A stretch of 64,000 bases of DNA, taken from Oceanicola sp. 502str15. GTDB lineage: Bacteria > Pseudomonadota > Alphaproteobacteria > Rhodobacterales > Rhodobacteraceae. The stretch lies in contig NZ_WYDQ01000001.1 of NCBI RefSeq assembly GCF_024105635.1, positions 2,480,001 through 2,544,000 of the forward strand. Reading direction: 5' to 3'. How positions within the stretch are numbered: the stretch's first letter is position 1; every line of letters starts with the position of its first letter. Positions 33,774-42,159 of this stretch are shown piece after piece. The translations under genes and the position numbers were made by a program. The notes beneath the pieces are model-generated. The model had not been told where the DNA came from, did no database searches, and was given only the letters and a program-made list of their open reading frames with translations.

Positions 33774-35017
33774 TCCTCAGAAAATCCGCAAAGCCCGCCC
33801 CCGGCGACCCGGAGGCCCCCGGCTTCTGGCTTGACGACGAGGCCCACCGCAGCTGGCTCGCCGCCGATGCGGTCCGCCAGTTCGACTTCTTCCGCAAGGC
33901 CATGCGCCCCGAAGGCGGCTTCTTCTCCCTCGACTGGAAGGGCAAGCCCCGCCGCGACCCGCTGCAGGAGCTGCATTGCACCACGCGGATGATCCACAGC
34001 TACGCGCTGGCCGAACTCTGCGGCGCGGGCGGGGCCGAGATCGTCGGCCACGGGATGGAGTATCTCGCGCAGGGCCACCGCGACGGCGAGGGCTGGGCCT
34101 GGGGCGCCGAGGGCTCGGCCCCCACCGACCGGCGGCGCATGGGCTACGGCCACGTCTTCGTGCTCCTCGCCGCCTCCTCCGCCCATCTCATCGGCCACCC
34201 CGATGCGGCGCAGGTCATCAACGAAGTGACAGAGGTGCTCTGGGAGCATTTCTGGGAGGACGACCCCGGCCTGATCGGCGCCGACTTCGGCCCCGACTGG
34301 CAGCCCCTCGACGGTTACCGCGGCATGAACGCCAACATGCACGGGGTCGAGGCCCTGCTCGCCGCCTACGAGGCCACCGGCTGGGAGATCTACCTCAACC
34401 GCGCCGGCAACATCCTGTGGTTCTTCCTCGGCCAGATGGCCCCGCAATACGGCTGGCGCATCCCCGAGCACTACGACGCCGACTGGACCGTCGACATCGC
34501 CCACGACGGCGACCCGATGTTCCGCCCCGCCGGCACCACCCCCGGCCACAGCCTCGAGTTTGCCCGCCTGCTGCTGCAACACTGGGAGCTTGCCGGACGC
34601 CCCGAAAACGACGTGCCCGCCACCGCCCGCGCACTGGTCGAGCGGGCGCTGGCCGATGGCTGGGCCGAAGAGGGCGGGCTGCACTACACCGTCGGCTTCG
34701 ACGGCGCGCCGCTGCTGACCGACCGCTACTGGTGGCCTGTGAGCGAGGGCATCGGGGCGCTCGCCTCGCTCATCAAGCTCGAGCGGCAGGAGGCCGACGA
34801 AGTCTGGTATCGCCGGCTCTGGACCTTCGCCTCCGATCACCACATCGACCACAAGAATGGCGGCTGGTATCCGGGGCTCGATGCCAAGGGCAAGCCGACC
34901 GAAAGCCAGTTCAAGGGCAAGCCCGACATCTACCACGCGCTTCAGGCCACGCTCTACCCGCTGGCCCCCGGCCTCTCGCGGCAGGGCACGTCGCTGCCGC
35001 TCATCACCGGGGGCTAG
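33770..35017 (+). CDS. AGE-family epimerase/isomerase (mannose isomerase/YihS-like)
   Basis: A 415-residue alpha/alpha-barrel protein of the N-acylglucosamine 2-epimerase family. Motifs include LHCTTRMIHSYALAELCG, NANMHGVEALLAAYEATG, GTTPGHSLEFARLLLQ and KPDIYHALQATLYPLAP; the His residues in MHGVEA, PGHSLE and YHALQA match the catalytic histidines of aldose-ketose isomerases such as YihS and mannose isomerase. It is the last gene of the SDR-DUF3237-AGE operon. It would convert an aldose to a ketose or epimerise it; the substrate is not known. Confidence 0.88.
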   Translation: MILRKSAKPAPGDPEAPGFWLDDEAHRSWLAADAVRQFDFFRKAMRPEGGFFSLDWKGKPRRDPLQELHCTTRMIHSYALAELCGAGGAEIVGHGMEYLAQGHRDGEGWAWGAEGSAPTDRRRMGYGHVFVLLAASSAHLIGHPDAAQVINEVTEVLWEHFWEDDPGLIGADFGPDWQPLDGYRGMNANMHGVEALLAAYEATGWEIYLNRAGNILWFFLGQMAPQYGWRIPEHYDADWTVDIAHDGDPMFRPAGTTPGHSLEFARLLLQHWELAGRPENDVPATARALVERALADGWAEEGGLHYTVGFDGAPLLTDRYWWPVSEGIGALASLIKLERQEADEVWYRRLWTFASDHHIDHKNGGWYPGLDAKGKPTESQFKGKPDIYHALQATLYPLAPGLSRQGTSLPLITGG

Positions 35018-35030
35018 GCGCCCCGCCGGC

Positions 35031-36176
35031 TCAGGCCACCCGCCGCCCCTGGCTCCAGACCGCCCGCACCACGGGCGTGTCGCCCAGCATCGTCACCCGC
35101 ACCATGTCGGCCTTCATCCCCGGCGCGATCCGGCCCCTGTCGGTAAGGCCGGTGGCCTTTGCAGGGGTGGCGGTCACGCAGGCGATGGCGCGGGGCAGGT
35201 CGTCCCACATCCGCGCGAGCCGGAAGGCAGAGGTGAGCAGCGCCGAGGGCACGTAGTCGGACGAGACGATATCGAGCAGGTCGGCCTCCGCCAGCGCCTG
35301 CGCCGCCACGTTGCCCGAATGCGAGCCGCCCCGGATCAGGTTGGGCGCGCCCATCATCACCGCGATCCCATGCGCCTTGCAGGCCCGTGCGGCCTCTTGC
35401 GTCGTCGGAAACTCGGCAAGCCGGATGCCATAGCCCGCCGAGGTCGCCACATGCGCCTCGGTGGTGTCGTCATGGCTGGCCAGCACCGCGCCGAACCGCC
35501 CCGCCGCCGCCACCGTCGCCGCCTCATGGGCCGCGCCATTGGCCTCGCGCAGCGCCTTGAGGTTGGCCACATGCTCCTGCCATTGCGCCTCGGTCAGGCT
35601 GCGTTTGCCCTGCACGTAGGCCTTCAGCTTGCTCATGTCGCGAAACTGCCGCTGCCCCGGCGTGTGATCCATCAGCGAGACAATCCCCACCCGGTCCTCG
35701 GGGCCGAACTGCGCCAGCTCGTCGGCCAGCGTCGCCGAGCAGACTTCGGCCCGCAGGTGCAGAAAATGGCTGATCTTCAGCGCATTCGCCGCCCGAAGCT
35801 GCATCAGCTCGCTGGCCAGCCCACGGGCATAGGCCTCGTAACCGCCGTGCTCGCTGGGCACCGAGCCAACGCGCATGGCGTCGAACACGGTGGTGATGCC
35901 CACGCTGGCCAGCTCGCCGTCATGGGCGAGGATCGCCGCGTCATGGGGCCAGTTCACACGCGGGCGAGGCTGGATATGGCGCTCGAGATTGTCGGTGTGC
36001 AGCTCGATCAATCCGGGGATCAGCAGATCGCCACCCATGTCCTCGCCACGCGCGGCGCCCGGCGACACATCGGCAATCTCCCTGCCCTGCATCCGCACGG
36101 CACCGGTCATCACCTCGCCATCCAGCACGATCCTTGCATTGCTCAGCACGGTTTCGGCGGGGGCCTGCATGTCCAT
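35031..36176 (-). CDS. phnM: Alpha-D-ribose 1-methylphosphonate 5-triphosphate diphosphatase
   Basis: A 381-residue amidohydrolase that removes diphosphate from the triphosphate intermediate before C-P bond cleavage. LIPGLIELHTDNLERHIQPRP has the PhnM metal motif, DHTPGQRQF and VLASHDDTTEAHV carry further ligands, and MMGAPNLIRGGSHSGNV is the family's late motif. The ATG at 36176 overlaps the phnN stop (TGATG). It ends the phnGHIJKLNM operon and is convergent with the AGE-family gene. A second, divergent phnM is at 42160-43344. Confidence 0.95.
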   Translation of the reverse strand: MDMQAPAETVLSNARIVLDGEVMTGAVRMQGREIADVSPGAARGEDMGGDLLIPGLIELHTDNLERHIQPRPRVNWPHDAAILAHDGELASVGITTVFDAMRVGSVPSEHGGYEAYARGLASELMQLRAANALKISHFLHLRAEVCSATLADELAQFGPEDRVGIVSLMDHTPGQRQFRDMSKLKAYVQGKRSLTEAQWQEHVANLKALREANGAAHEAATVAAAGRFGAVLASHDDTTEAHVATSAGYGIRLAEFPTTQEAARACKAHGIAVMMGAPNLIRGGSHSGNVAAQALAEADLLDIVSSDYVPSALLTSAFRLARMWDDLPRAIACVTATPAKATGLTDRGRIAPGMKADMVRVTMLGDTPVVRAVWSQGRRVA

Positions 36177-36742
36177 CACGGGGTCGTCTCCTTGAGGTCG
36201 AGCGCGGCGAGGAGCTGGGCAACAGAGGCCTCCAACGCGCCGGAATTGTCGATTGTGGTCACGTCCAGCCCCTGTGGCAGGGGCAGGTCGGCGCGGGCCA
36301 GACGGCCCTCGATCTGGGCATTGCTCTCGCGGCCCCGCGCGGTGAGCCGCTCGCGCAGCACCTCCTCGCGGGCGGTGACATGCAGCACGCGCAGCCCCGG
36401 AAAGGCGGCCGCAGCCGCCTCCAGCATGGCCCGCGAGCCGTTGAACAGCACCACCTCGCCCCGCCCTGCCCGCTCGGTCGCCTCGCGCGGAATGCCATAG
36501 GAAAGGCCATGGGCCGACCAGCTCAGCGAAAACGCCCCATCGGCGCGAAGCTGGCGAAAGGTATCCTCGGTGACGGGCCGATGATCCTCGCCGGTGGCGG
36601 CCGCGCGGGTGACGACCCGGCGCACGAGGTGGATCTCCGGCCGCGCCGCCCGGGCCGCCTCCATCAGCGTGTCCTTCCCCGCGCCCGAAGGGCCGACAAC
36701 GGCAAAGATGCGCCCTTCGGCAGAGGCGGAAAGCGGGCTCAT
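36176..36742 (-). CDS. phnN: Ribose 1,5-bisphosphate phosphokinase
   Basis: A 188-residue kinase that turns ribose 1,5-bisphosphate into PRPP, recycling the sugar carrier of the C-P lyase pathway. The P-loop GPSGAGKDT is at residues 17-25, followed by guanylate-kinase-like features: RVVTRAA, SAHGLSYGIP and VLFNGSRAML. It overlaps phnL upstream by four bases and phnM downstream by one. Confidence 0.95.
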   Translation of the reverse strand: MSPLSASAEGRIFAVVGPSGAGKDTLMEAARAARPEIHLVRRVVTRAAATGEDHRPVTEDTFRQLRADGAFSLSWSAHGLSYGIPREATERAGRGEVVLFNGSRAMLEAAAAAFPGLRVLHVTAREEVLRERLTARGRESNAQIEGRLARADLPLPQGLDVTTIDNSGALEASVAQLLAALDLKETTP

Positions 36743-37422
36743 GCCGCCCTCGCCGGGGTAAAGCCGGTCACATCCACCACCCGGTCACAGACCCGCGCCC
36801 GCGCCTCCTCGTCATGGAAGATGCCCACAATCGCCGCGCCGCGCGCCTTGGCCTCCTGGATGAGGGAAAGCACCACCTCGCGGTTGGTGGCATCGAGCGA
36901 GGCGGTGGGCTCGTCGAGCAGCAGCGCCGGGAAGGGGTGGGCAAAGCCGCGGGCAATGTTCACCCGCTGCTGCTCGCCCCCCGAAAAGGTGGTGGGCGAG
37001 AGGCCCCAGAGCGTGCGCGGAATGTTGAGCCGCGTCAGCAGCTCCTCGCCCCGTTGCAGGGCCTCATCGCGCGCAACGCCCAGCGCCAACAGCGGCTCGG
37101 CCACCACCTCGCGGGTCGGCACACGGGGCACGACCCGCAGGAACTGGCTGACATAGCCGAGCGTCTCGCGCCGCAGCGCAAGGATCTCACGCGGCTCGGC
37201 GCGGGCCACATCGGTTTGCCCGACGCGGATCGAACCCGAGGCGGCAAGGTAGTTGCCCCAGATCATCCGCATCAGCGTGCTCTTGCCCGCCCCGCTCGCG
37301 CCGGTGAGCGCCACGCAGTCGCCCGGCCCCACCGAAAGCGAGGCCCCGCGCATCACCTCGATTGTCGCGCCGCCCTGGTTGTGGAGGGTGAAGCTCTTGG
37401 AAACGTTCGAGATCTCGATCAT
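36739..37422 (-). CDS. phnL: C-P lyase complex ATP-binding protein PhnL
   Basis: A 227-residue ABC-type ATPase. Walker A GASGAGKST near residue 40, signature TTFSGGEQQRVNIARGF near 144 and Walker B LLLDEPTASLD are complete. The Q-loop context reads GYVSQFLRVVPRVPTREVV, typical of PhnL. It has no membrane partner; PhnL belongs to the phosphonate-degrading machinery and probably associates with the PhnGHIJK core. It lies 1 base after phnK. Confidence 0.95.
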   Translation of the reverse strand: MIEISNVSKSFTLHNQGGATIEVMRGASLSVGPGDCVALTGASGAGKSTLMRMIWGNYLAASGSIRVGQTDVARAEPREILALRRETLGYVSQFLRVVPRVPTREVVAEPLLALGVARDEALQRGEELLTRLNIPRTLWGLSPTTFSGGEQQRVNIARGFAHPFPALLLDEPTASLDATNREVVLSLIQEAKARGAAIVGIFHDEEARARVCDRVVDVTGFTPARAA

Positions 37423-37423
37423 G

Positions 37424-38194
37424 TCACACCTGCAGAACGGAGCTGACGAGCAGCTGGGTATAAGGATGCTGCGGATCGTCCAGCACCTGGTCGGTCAGCC
37501 CGGTCTCGACGACGCGGCCCGATTTCATCACCATCAGACGGTCGGCCAGAAGCCGCACCACTGCAAGGTCATGGGTGACGATGAGCGCAGAAAGGCCCAT
37601 CTCGCGCACGAGACCGCGCAGCAGGTCGAGCAGGCGGGCCTGCACCGATACGTCAAGCCCGCCGGTCGGCTCGTCCATGAACACAAGGCGCGGGCCGGTG
37701 ACGAGGTTGCGGGCGATCTGCAGGCGCTGCTGCATCCCGCCCGAAAAGGCGCGGGGGCGGTCATCAATCCGGTCTTCGGTGATCTCCACGCGGCCCAGCC
37801 AGTCGGTCGCGGTCTCGCGGATCTGCCCGTAATGCCGTGCGCCGACGGCCATCAGCCGCTCGCCCACGTTGCCGCCGGCGCTGACGCTCATCCGCAGCCC
37901 ATCGCGCGGGTTTTGGTGGACGAAGGCCCAATCGGTGCGCGAGAGCATCCGCCGCTCGGGCTCGGACATGGTGACAGTGTCACGCGGGCCCTCGGCGCGG
38001 GTGTCGAAGGTAACGGAGCCGCTGTCGGGCGCGAGGTGGCCGGCGAGGCAGGAGAGCAGCGTGGACTTTCCGGAGCCGCTTTCGCCGACGATGCCCATGA
38101 CCTCGCCGGGGTAGAGGTTGAAGGAGACATCGGTGCAGCCGATACGGGCGCCATAGGTCTTGCGGATGTCGCGGACGGCGAGAAGAGGGGTCAT
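37424..38194 (-). CDS. phnK: C-P lyase complex ATP-binding protein PhnK
   Basis: A 256-residue ABC-type ATPase that docks on the PhnGHIJ core. Walker A GESGSGKST, the family segment WAFVHQNPRDGLRMSVSAGGNVGERL, signature RAFSGGMQQRLQIARNL and Walker B LVFMDEPTGGLDVSVQ are present. The ATG at 38194 gives MTPLLAVRDIRKTYG; the longer reading to 38392 runs through an intergenic hairpin and is rejected. It is separated from phnJ by 127 bases, the only wide gap in an otherwise overlapping operon. Confidence 0.95.
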   Translation of the reverse strand: MTPLLAVRDIRKTYGARIGCTDVSFNLYPGEVMGIVGESGSGKSTLLSCLAGHLAPDSGSVTFDTRAEGPRDTVTMSEPERRMLSRTDWAFVHQNPRDGLRMSVSAGGNVGERLMAVGARHYGQIRETATDWLGRVEITEDRIDDRPRAFSGGMQQRLQIARNLVTGPRLVFMDEPTGGLDVSVQARLLDLLRGLVREMGLSALIVTHDLAVVRLLADRLMVMKSGRVVETGLTDQVLDDPQHPYTQLLVSSVLQV

Positions 38195-38246
38195 GATCCG
38201 GCGGTTCCTCTGGTGGCGCGGGTCGGAGTGGGGGGCCAGCCCCCGT

Positions 38247-38317
38247 CGCCACTGGGCTCGAACCAGTGGCGCCACAGTGGCGACCCCCCCGGAGATATTT
38301 GCAGCAAGAAAATGGAA
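38247..38317. repeat. Hairpin plus dispersed intergenic motif between phnJ and phnK
   Basis: The gap has an inverted repeat CGCCACTGG (38247-38255) and CCAGTGGCG (38263-38271), flanked by another GCCAC/GTGGC pair, then GGAGATATTTGCAGCAAGA leading into AAATGGAA at 38291-38317. The second element recurs in reverse orientation at 61135-61154, also next to a GC-rich hairpin. It may stabilise or attenuate the mRNA inside the operon. Confidence 0.55.
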
Positions 38318-38321
38318 CAGG

Positions 38322-39158
38322 TCATGCCGCTGCCTCCTGCCGGGTGGCGCAATGGTCGGTGTCGGAGCAGACGTAGAGACGGCTGCCGGCATCGTCGGTG
38401 ATGACCTCGTCGAGATAGGTGTCAGGCGCGTTGCAGAGGGCGCAGCTGTGGGGCGCCTTGCTGGCCTCGAAGGGGTGATCCTCGAAGTCGAGGCTGACCA
38501 CCTGTGTGTAGGGCGGGATCGCGTAGATGCGCTGCTCGCGGCCGGCGCCGAACAGTTGCAGGGCGGCCATTTCGAGCTTGGGGTTGTCGAACTTGGGGAT
38601 AGGGGAAGGGTCCATCACGTAGCGGCCCTCGACTTTCACCGGGTAGGCATAGGCGGTGGCGATCTCGCCGTGGCGGGCGATGTCTTCGTAGAGCTTCACG
38701 TGCATCAACCCGTAGTCTTCCAGCGCATGCATCCGCCGGGTTTCGGTTTCGCGCGGCTCCAGAAAGCGCAGCGGCTCGGGGATCGGCACTTGGTAGACGA
38801 GGATCTGCCCCTCGGTGAGCGGGGTTTCGGGGATGCGGTGCCGGGTCTGGATCACCGTTGCCTCGGCGGTGCGCTCGGTGGTGGCCACCCCCGCCGTGCG
38901 CTCGAAGAACTTGCGGATCGAGACGGCGTTTGTGGTGTCATCCGCGCCCTGGTCGATCACCTTGAAGCAGTCTTCCGGGGTCAGGCAGGCGGCGGAAACC
39001 TGCACCCCGCCGGTGCCCCAGCCGTAGGGCATGGGCATTTCGCGGCTGGCGAAGGGCACCTGGTAGCCCGGGATCGCCACGCCCTTGAGGATCGCGCGGC
39101 GGATCATCCGCTTGGTCTCTTCGTCGAGGTAGGCGAAGTTGTAGGCGTGGTCGGTCAT
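38322..39158 (-). CDS. phnJ: C-P lyase, radical SAM subunit PhnJ
   Basis: A 278-residue radical SAM enzyme that breaks the carbon-phosphorus bond of ribose 1-phosphonate 5-phosphate and releases methane or another alkane. The four cysteines are in SCALCNAP and YVCSDTDHCATRQ at residues 239, 242, 264 and 270, with the same spacing as Escherichia coli PhnJ (241, 244, 266, 272). YGWGTGGVQVSAACL and AIPPYTQVVSLDFEDHPFE are other family blocks. The start ATG at 39158 overlaps phnI by four bases. Function should be intact. Confidence 0.97.
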   Translation of the reverse strand: MTDHAYNFAYLDEETKRMIRRAILKGVAIPGYQVPFASREMPMPYGWGTGGVQVSAACLTPEDCFKVIDQGADDTTNAVSIRKFFERTAGVATTERTAEATVIQTRHRIPETPLTEGQILVYQVPIPEPLRFLEPRETETRRMHALEDYGLMHVKLYEDIARHGEIATAYAYPVKVEGRYVMDPSPIPKFDNPKLEMAALQLFGAGREQRIYAIPPYTQVVSLDFEDHPFEASKAPHSCALCNAPDTYLDEVITDDAGSRLYVCSDTDHCATRQEAAA

Positions 39159-40240
39159 TCTGCCGCCTCCCTGTGCTCGGCCATGGCCTCGGCCCGAAGC
39201 CTGCGCACAAGCTCCAGCTCGGACTGGAAATCGACGTAATGGGGCAGCTTGATGTGCTCCAGAAAGCCGGTGGCCTGGATGTTGTCGGAATGGGCGATGA
39301 CGAACTCCTCGTCCTGCGCCGGGGCGCCGAGGTTGTCTTCGCCCAGCTCCTCCCAGCGCAGCGCCCGGTCGACCAGTGCCATCGAGATTGCCTTGCGCTC
39401 GGTCTGGCCGAAGACCAGCCCGTAGCCGCGGGTGAACTGGGGCGGCTCGGTCTTGCTTCCTGTAAACTGGTTTACGGTTTCGCATTCTGTCAGGGTGACC
39501 TCGCCGATCTCTACCGCGAAGCCCAGCTCGGGGATCTCCATCTCCACCGGCACCGCGCCGATGCGCAGCTCGCCCACGAACGGATGATTGCGCCCGTAGC
39601 CGCGCTGGGTGGAATAGGCCATCGACAGCACGAAGCCCTCGTCGCCCCGGGTCAGCGCCTGAAGCCGAAGCGGGCGGGTGGCGGGAAATTCCAGCGGCGC
39701 GCGGGTGAGGTCGGGCGGGCTCTCGTCGCTCGCGGCCTCCTGCTGGATCAGCCCGTCGCGGCCCAGCATCTCGGTGATGCGCGGCATCGGGGCCCCGCTG
39801 GCCGTGCCCTCCCGTGCTACCGGCGGCTCGCCCTCGGCGGCCAGCGCAAAGTCGATCAGGCGGTGGGTGTAATCGAAGGTCGGCCCCAGCACCTGCCCGC
39901 CCGGCGCATCCTTGAAGGTGGCCGAGATGCGCCGGTCGCAGGCCATCTCGCCGGTCTCCACCGGCTCGGCAGAGCCGAAGCGCGGGAGGGTGGTGCGATA
40001 GGCGCGGATCAGGAAGATCGCCTCGATCAGGTCGCCCCGCGCCTGCTTGATCGCCAGCGCCGCAAGGTCGGGGTCGTAAAGCGAGCCCTCGGCCATCACC
40101 CGGTTGACCGCAAGCGCCATCTGCTCGCGGATCTGCGCAAGGCTCAGCTCGGGCACGGTCACATCGCCGCGCCGCTCCTCGGCCAACCATTCATGCGCCG
40201 CGTCGATCGCCTGCTCGCCGCCCTTTACCGCAACATACAT
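39155..40240 (-). CDS. phnI: C-P lyase core subunit PhnI
   Basis: A 361-residue protein opening MYVAVKGGEQAIDAAHEWLAE, the standard PhnI start. With PhnG, PhnH and PhnL it links phosphonate to the ribose of ATP; PhnI alone is a nucleosidase. Other family blocks are YRTTLPRFGSAEPVETGEM, YGLVFGQTERKAISMALVDRAL and SHSDNIQATGFLEHIKLPHYVDF (His-rich near the C-terminus). It begins 3 bases after phnH and overlaps phnJ. Confidence 0.97.
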   Translation of the reverse strand: MYVAVKGGEQAIDAAHEWLAEERRGDVTVPELSLAQIREQMALAVNRVMAEGSLYDPDLAALAIKQARGDLIEAIFLIRAYRTTLPRFGSAEPVETGEMACDRRISATFKDAPGGQVLGPTFDYTHRLIDFALAAEGEPPVAREGTASGAPMPRITEMLGRDGLIQQEAASDESPPDLTRAPLEFPATRPLRLQALTRGDEGFVLSMAYSTQRGYGRNHPFVGELRIGAVPVEMEIPELGFAVEIGEVTLTECETVNQFTGSKTEPPQFTRGYGLVFGQTERKAISMALVDRALRWEELGEDNLGAPAQDEEFVIAHSDNIQATGFLEHIKLPHYVDFQSELELVRRLRAEAMAEHREAAE

Positions 40241-40243
40241 GGC

Positions 40244-40810
40244 CTAGCCCTTTACCCTTGTGCTGCGCGGCACCCCGGCCAGCCGGTCGCCCGCGCAGAA
40301 GATGAAATCATGCCCAAGCGGAAACAGCGCCCGGTTGGCACGGTGGGCCTCGGGCGCGGGCAGGTTCAGCTGCGCCTCGGTCTGGATGCCGGGGCCGGTG
40401 AGCCTTGCGCCCTCATGGGCAAGGCGCTCGACCTCCACGATCAGCGTGGTGGAGCGGTCGGGGTATTCCGGCGTTCCGATCGGATAGGCCGAAAGCGGGG
40501 CGAGCGCCGCCCAGCCGCCAAGGGCAAAGACCGCTTCGCCGCGCGGCACCACCGGGGCGGCGCAGTGGAAGGCGAGCCATTGGCGCAGGGCAGGGCTGTC
40601 GATGTCCTCGGCGAGAAAGATCGGGGTGGTGCCATCGACCAGCGTCAGCAGCACGACCGAGGCCGCAACCGAAAGGCCCGGGGCCTGCGCCCCCTCCACC
40701 CGCTCGATCCGGCCGGGGCGCGCCATGGCTTCCAGCACCGCGCGAAACGCCCGCGAGGCCTGCTCCGGCGCATTGGCAAATCCGCCCTCGAGGGCTGCTT
40801 CCGGGCTCAT
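40244..40810 (-). CDS. phnH: C-P lyase core subunit PhnH
   Basis: A 188-residue structural subunit of the C-P lyase core complex. It opens MSPEAALEGGFANAPEQASRAFRAVLEAMARPG, the typical PhnH N-terminus with FRAxLxAMARPG. It continues with LLTLVDGTTPIFL and GTPEYPDRSTTLIVEVERL, and ends LPLGHDFIFCAG-like (FPLGHDFIFCAGDRLAGVPR). The ATG at 40810 overlaps the phnG stop by four bases. A longer reading is rejected because it would run through phnG. Confidence 0.96.
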   Translation of the reverse strand: MSPEAALEGGFANAPEQASRAFRAVLEAMARPGRIERVEGAQAPGLSVAASVVLLTLVDGTTPIFLAEDIDSPALRQWLAFHCAAPVVPRGEAVFALGGWAALAPLSAYPIGTPEYPDRSTTLIVEVERLAHEGARLTGPGIQTEAQLNLPAPEAHRANRALFPLGHDFIFCAGDRLAGVPRSTRVKG

Positions 40811-41247
40811 GCGTCCTCTCCCCTGACAAGCGTGAAGAACTCCACCTTCGTGGCCGCGGCCCGGGCGGCGCGGGCCTGCCGCGCCTGCTTCCGGGCCGCG
40901 TCCAGCGGGCCCAGGACCAGGCGCCTGACATCGCCCGCCCGCCCCGTCTGCATCAGAGCATCCATCAGGGCGGCGCGCTCGGCATGGGCCTTGTCGCGGC
41001 CCTGCACATAGGCATGGCCGACCTCGCCGCTCTCCAGCTTCAGGGCGCAGCGGGTCACGGTGATTTCGCCGAGGTTGAAGGGGGCGCCGGTGCCGCCCAT
41101 CCTGCCCGGCACCATGACGCCACCCACCTCGGGGCGGCGCAGCCAGGTGAAGCCGGGCAGCGCGCCCAGCGCGGCCACTCCCGCCTCCAGCGCCGCCGGT
41201 CCTGCCACCGCGAGGGTGGCCATCCATGTCTTGCGATCTTCGTTCAT
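40807..41247 (-). CDS. phnG: C-P lyase core subunit PhnG
   Basis: A 146-residue core subunit. MNEDRKTWMATLAVAGPAALE is the expected N-terminus (RxxWMxxLA); LRRPEVGGVMVPGRMGGTGAPFNLGE and TRCALKLESGEVGHAYVQGRDKAHAERAAL are PhnG blocks. The start at 41247 was chosen because 41283 would add residues inside the operator. It is the first gene of phnGHIJKLNM, 13 bases after a 12-base inverted repeat that should bind PhnF. Confidence 0.95.
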   Translation of the reverse strand: MNEDRKTWMATLAVAGPAALEAGVAALGALPGFTWLRRPEVGGVMVPGRMGGTGAPFNLGEITVTRCALKLESGEVGHAYVQGRDKAHAERAALMDALMQTGRAGDVRRLVLGPLDAARKQARQARAARAAATKVEFFTLVRGEDA

Positions 41248-41260
41248 GAGACAACTTGCC

Positions 41261-41294
41261 GATTTGTCTAGTGATCTATACAACTAGACAAATC
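41261..41294. promoter_or_regulatory. PhnF operator candidate between phnG and phnF
   Basis: GATTTGTCTAGT (41261-41272) and its exact complement ACTAGACAAATC (41283-41294) are separated by ten bases. This AT-rich element stands out in very GC-rich DNA and lies in the 103 bases between divergent phnG and phnF. It is the obvious binding site for the HutC-type regulator encoded next door, allowing repression of phnG and self-control of phnF. Confidence 0.7.
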
Positions 41295-41350
41295 ATGGCC
41301 CGAGTCGCCCGCCGCGTCCAGTGCCGTTTCATGAAGTTTCGGTAACAGGA

Positions 41351-42067
41351 ATGGCCCGCACACCCGTCTGGAAGTCCATCGCCGCCACGCTCGAGGGCGA
41401 AATCGCCCAGGGCCTCTACCGCACCGGCGACAAGCTGCCGACCGAGGCCGCGCTCTCGGCCCGCTTCGGGGTCAACCGGCACACGGTGCGCCATGCGCTC
41501 GGCGCGCTGGCCGAGGCGGGGGTGGTGCGGGCCCGGCGCGGCGCCGGGGTCTTCGTGGAGGCCCCGCCCACCGAGTATCCCATCGGCCGCCGCGTGCGCT
41601 TCCACCAGAACATCCGCGCCTCCGGCCGCCTGCCCGAAAAGCGCGTGCTCAGGGTCGAAACCCGCCCGCCAACCAAGGCCGAGGCCGATGCGCTCGGGCT
41701 TGCGCCCGACGCGCAGGTGGTGGTCTACGAGGGGCTGTCGCTCTCCTCCGGCGCGCCCATCGCCCACTTCACCTCCACCTTCCCCGCCGCCCGCTTCCCC
41801 GGCCTCGCCGCCCGGCTTGCCGAGACCGCCTCCGTCACCGAGGCGCTGCGGCTCGAAGGGCTGGCCGATTACATCCGCGCCGAAACCCGGCTCACCGCCG
41901 AGCGCGCCAGCCCCACGCAGGCGCTCCACCTCGGGCTGCGCGAGGGCGATCCGCTGCTCAAGACCACCGGCCTCAACCGCGACCTCTCGGGCCGCCCGGT
42001 GGAGCATGGCGAAACATGGTTCGCCGGCGACAGGGTGGTGCTGACCGTCGCCCATGATGAGCACTGA
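41351..42067 (+). CDS. phnF: Phosphonate regulator, GntR/HutC family (PhnF)
   Basis: A 238-residue regulator. The N-terminal winged helix (LPTEAALSARFGVNRHTVRHAL as reading helix region) is followed by a UTRA effector domain with FHQNIRASGRLPEKRVLRVE and PVEHGETWFAGDRVVL. The ATG at 41351 gives MARTPVWKSIAATLEGEI; ten extra upstream codons are possible but lie close to the operator. PhnF proteins repress phn genes and respond to a phosphonate-pathway metabolite or to phosphate limitation. It is followed by the second phnM at 92 bases. Confidence 0.92.
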   Translation: MARTPVWKSIAATLEGEIAQGLYRTGDKLPTEAALSARFGVNRHTVRHALGALAEAGVVRARRGAGVFVEAPPTEYPIGRRVRFHQNIRASGRLPEKRVLRVETRPPTKAEADALGLAPDAQVVVYEGLSLSSGAPIAHFTSTFPAARFPGLAARLAETASVTEALRLEGLADYIRAETRLTAERASPTQALHLGLREGDPLLKTTGLNRDLSGRPVEHGETWFAGDRVVLTVAHDEH

Positions 42068-42088
42068 TCCGCCAGCCTCCCGGAATCG

Positions 42089-42118
42089 TTAACCTTTTCG
42101 TCACGTAACCGATACAAT
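42089..42118 (+). promoter_or_regulatory. Candidate promoter for the second phnM
   Basis: TTAACC at 42089-42094 and TACAAT at 42113-42118 are separated by 18 bases and match sigma-70 boxes at 4 and 5 of 6 positions. They lie 42 bases before the ATG in a short AT-rich patch. This would let the second phnM be expressed apart from phnF. Confidence 0.45.
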
Positions 42119-42159
42119 CCGGGCGCAGACTGCCGGCAAAAGCGAGAGCAGGCACCGCC

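Noticed and set aside
38322..40190. One 622-codon protein spanning phnI and phnJ
   Set aside because: The upstream two-thirds is the wrong frame of phnI; PhnJ begins at 39158 with a typical N-terminus.
40244..41254. A 336-codon PhnH with long N-terminal extension
   Set aside because: The extension is phnG read in another frame; both PhnG and PhnH have complete, normal-length versions.
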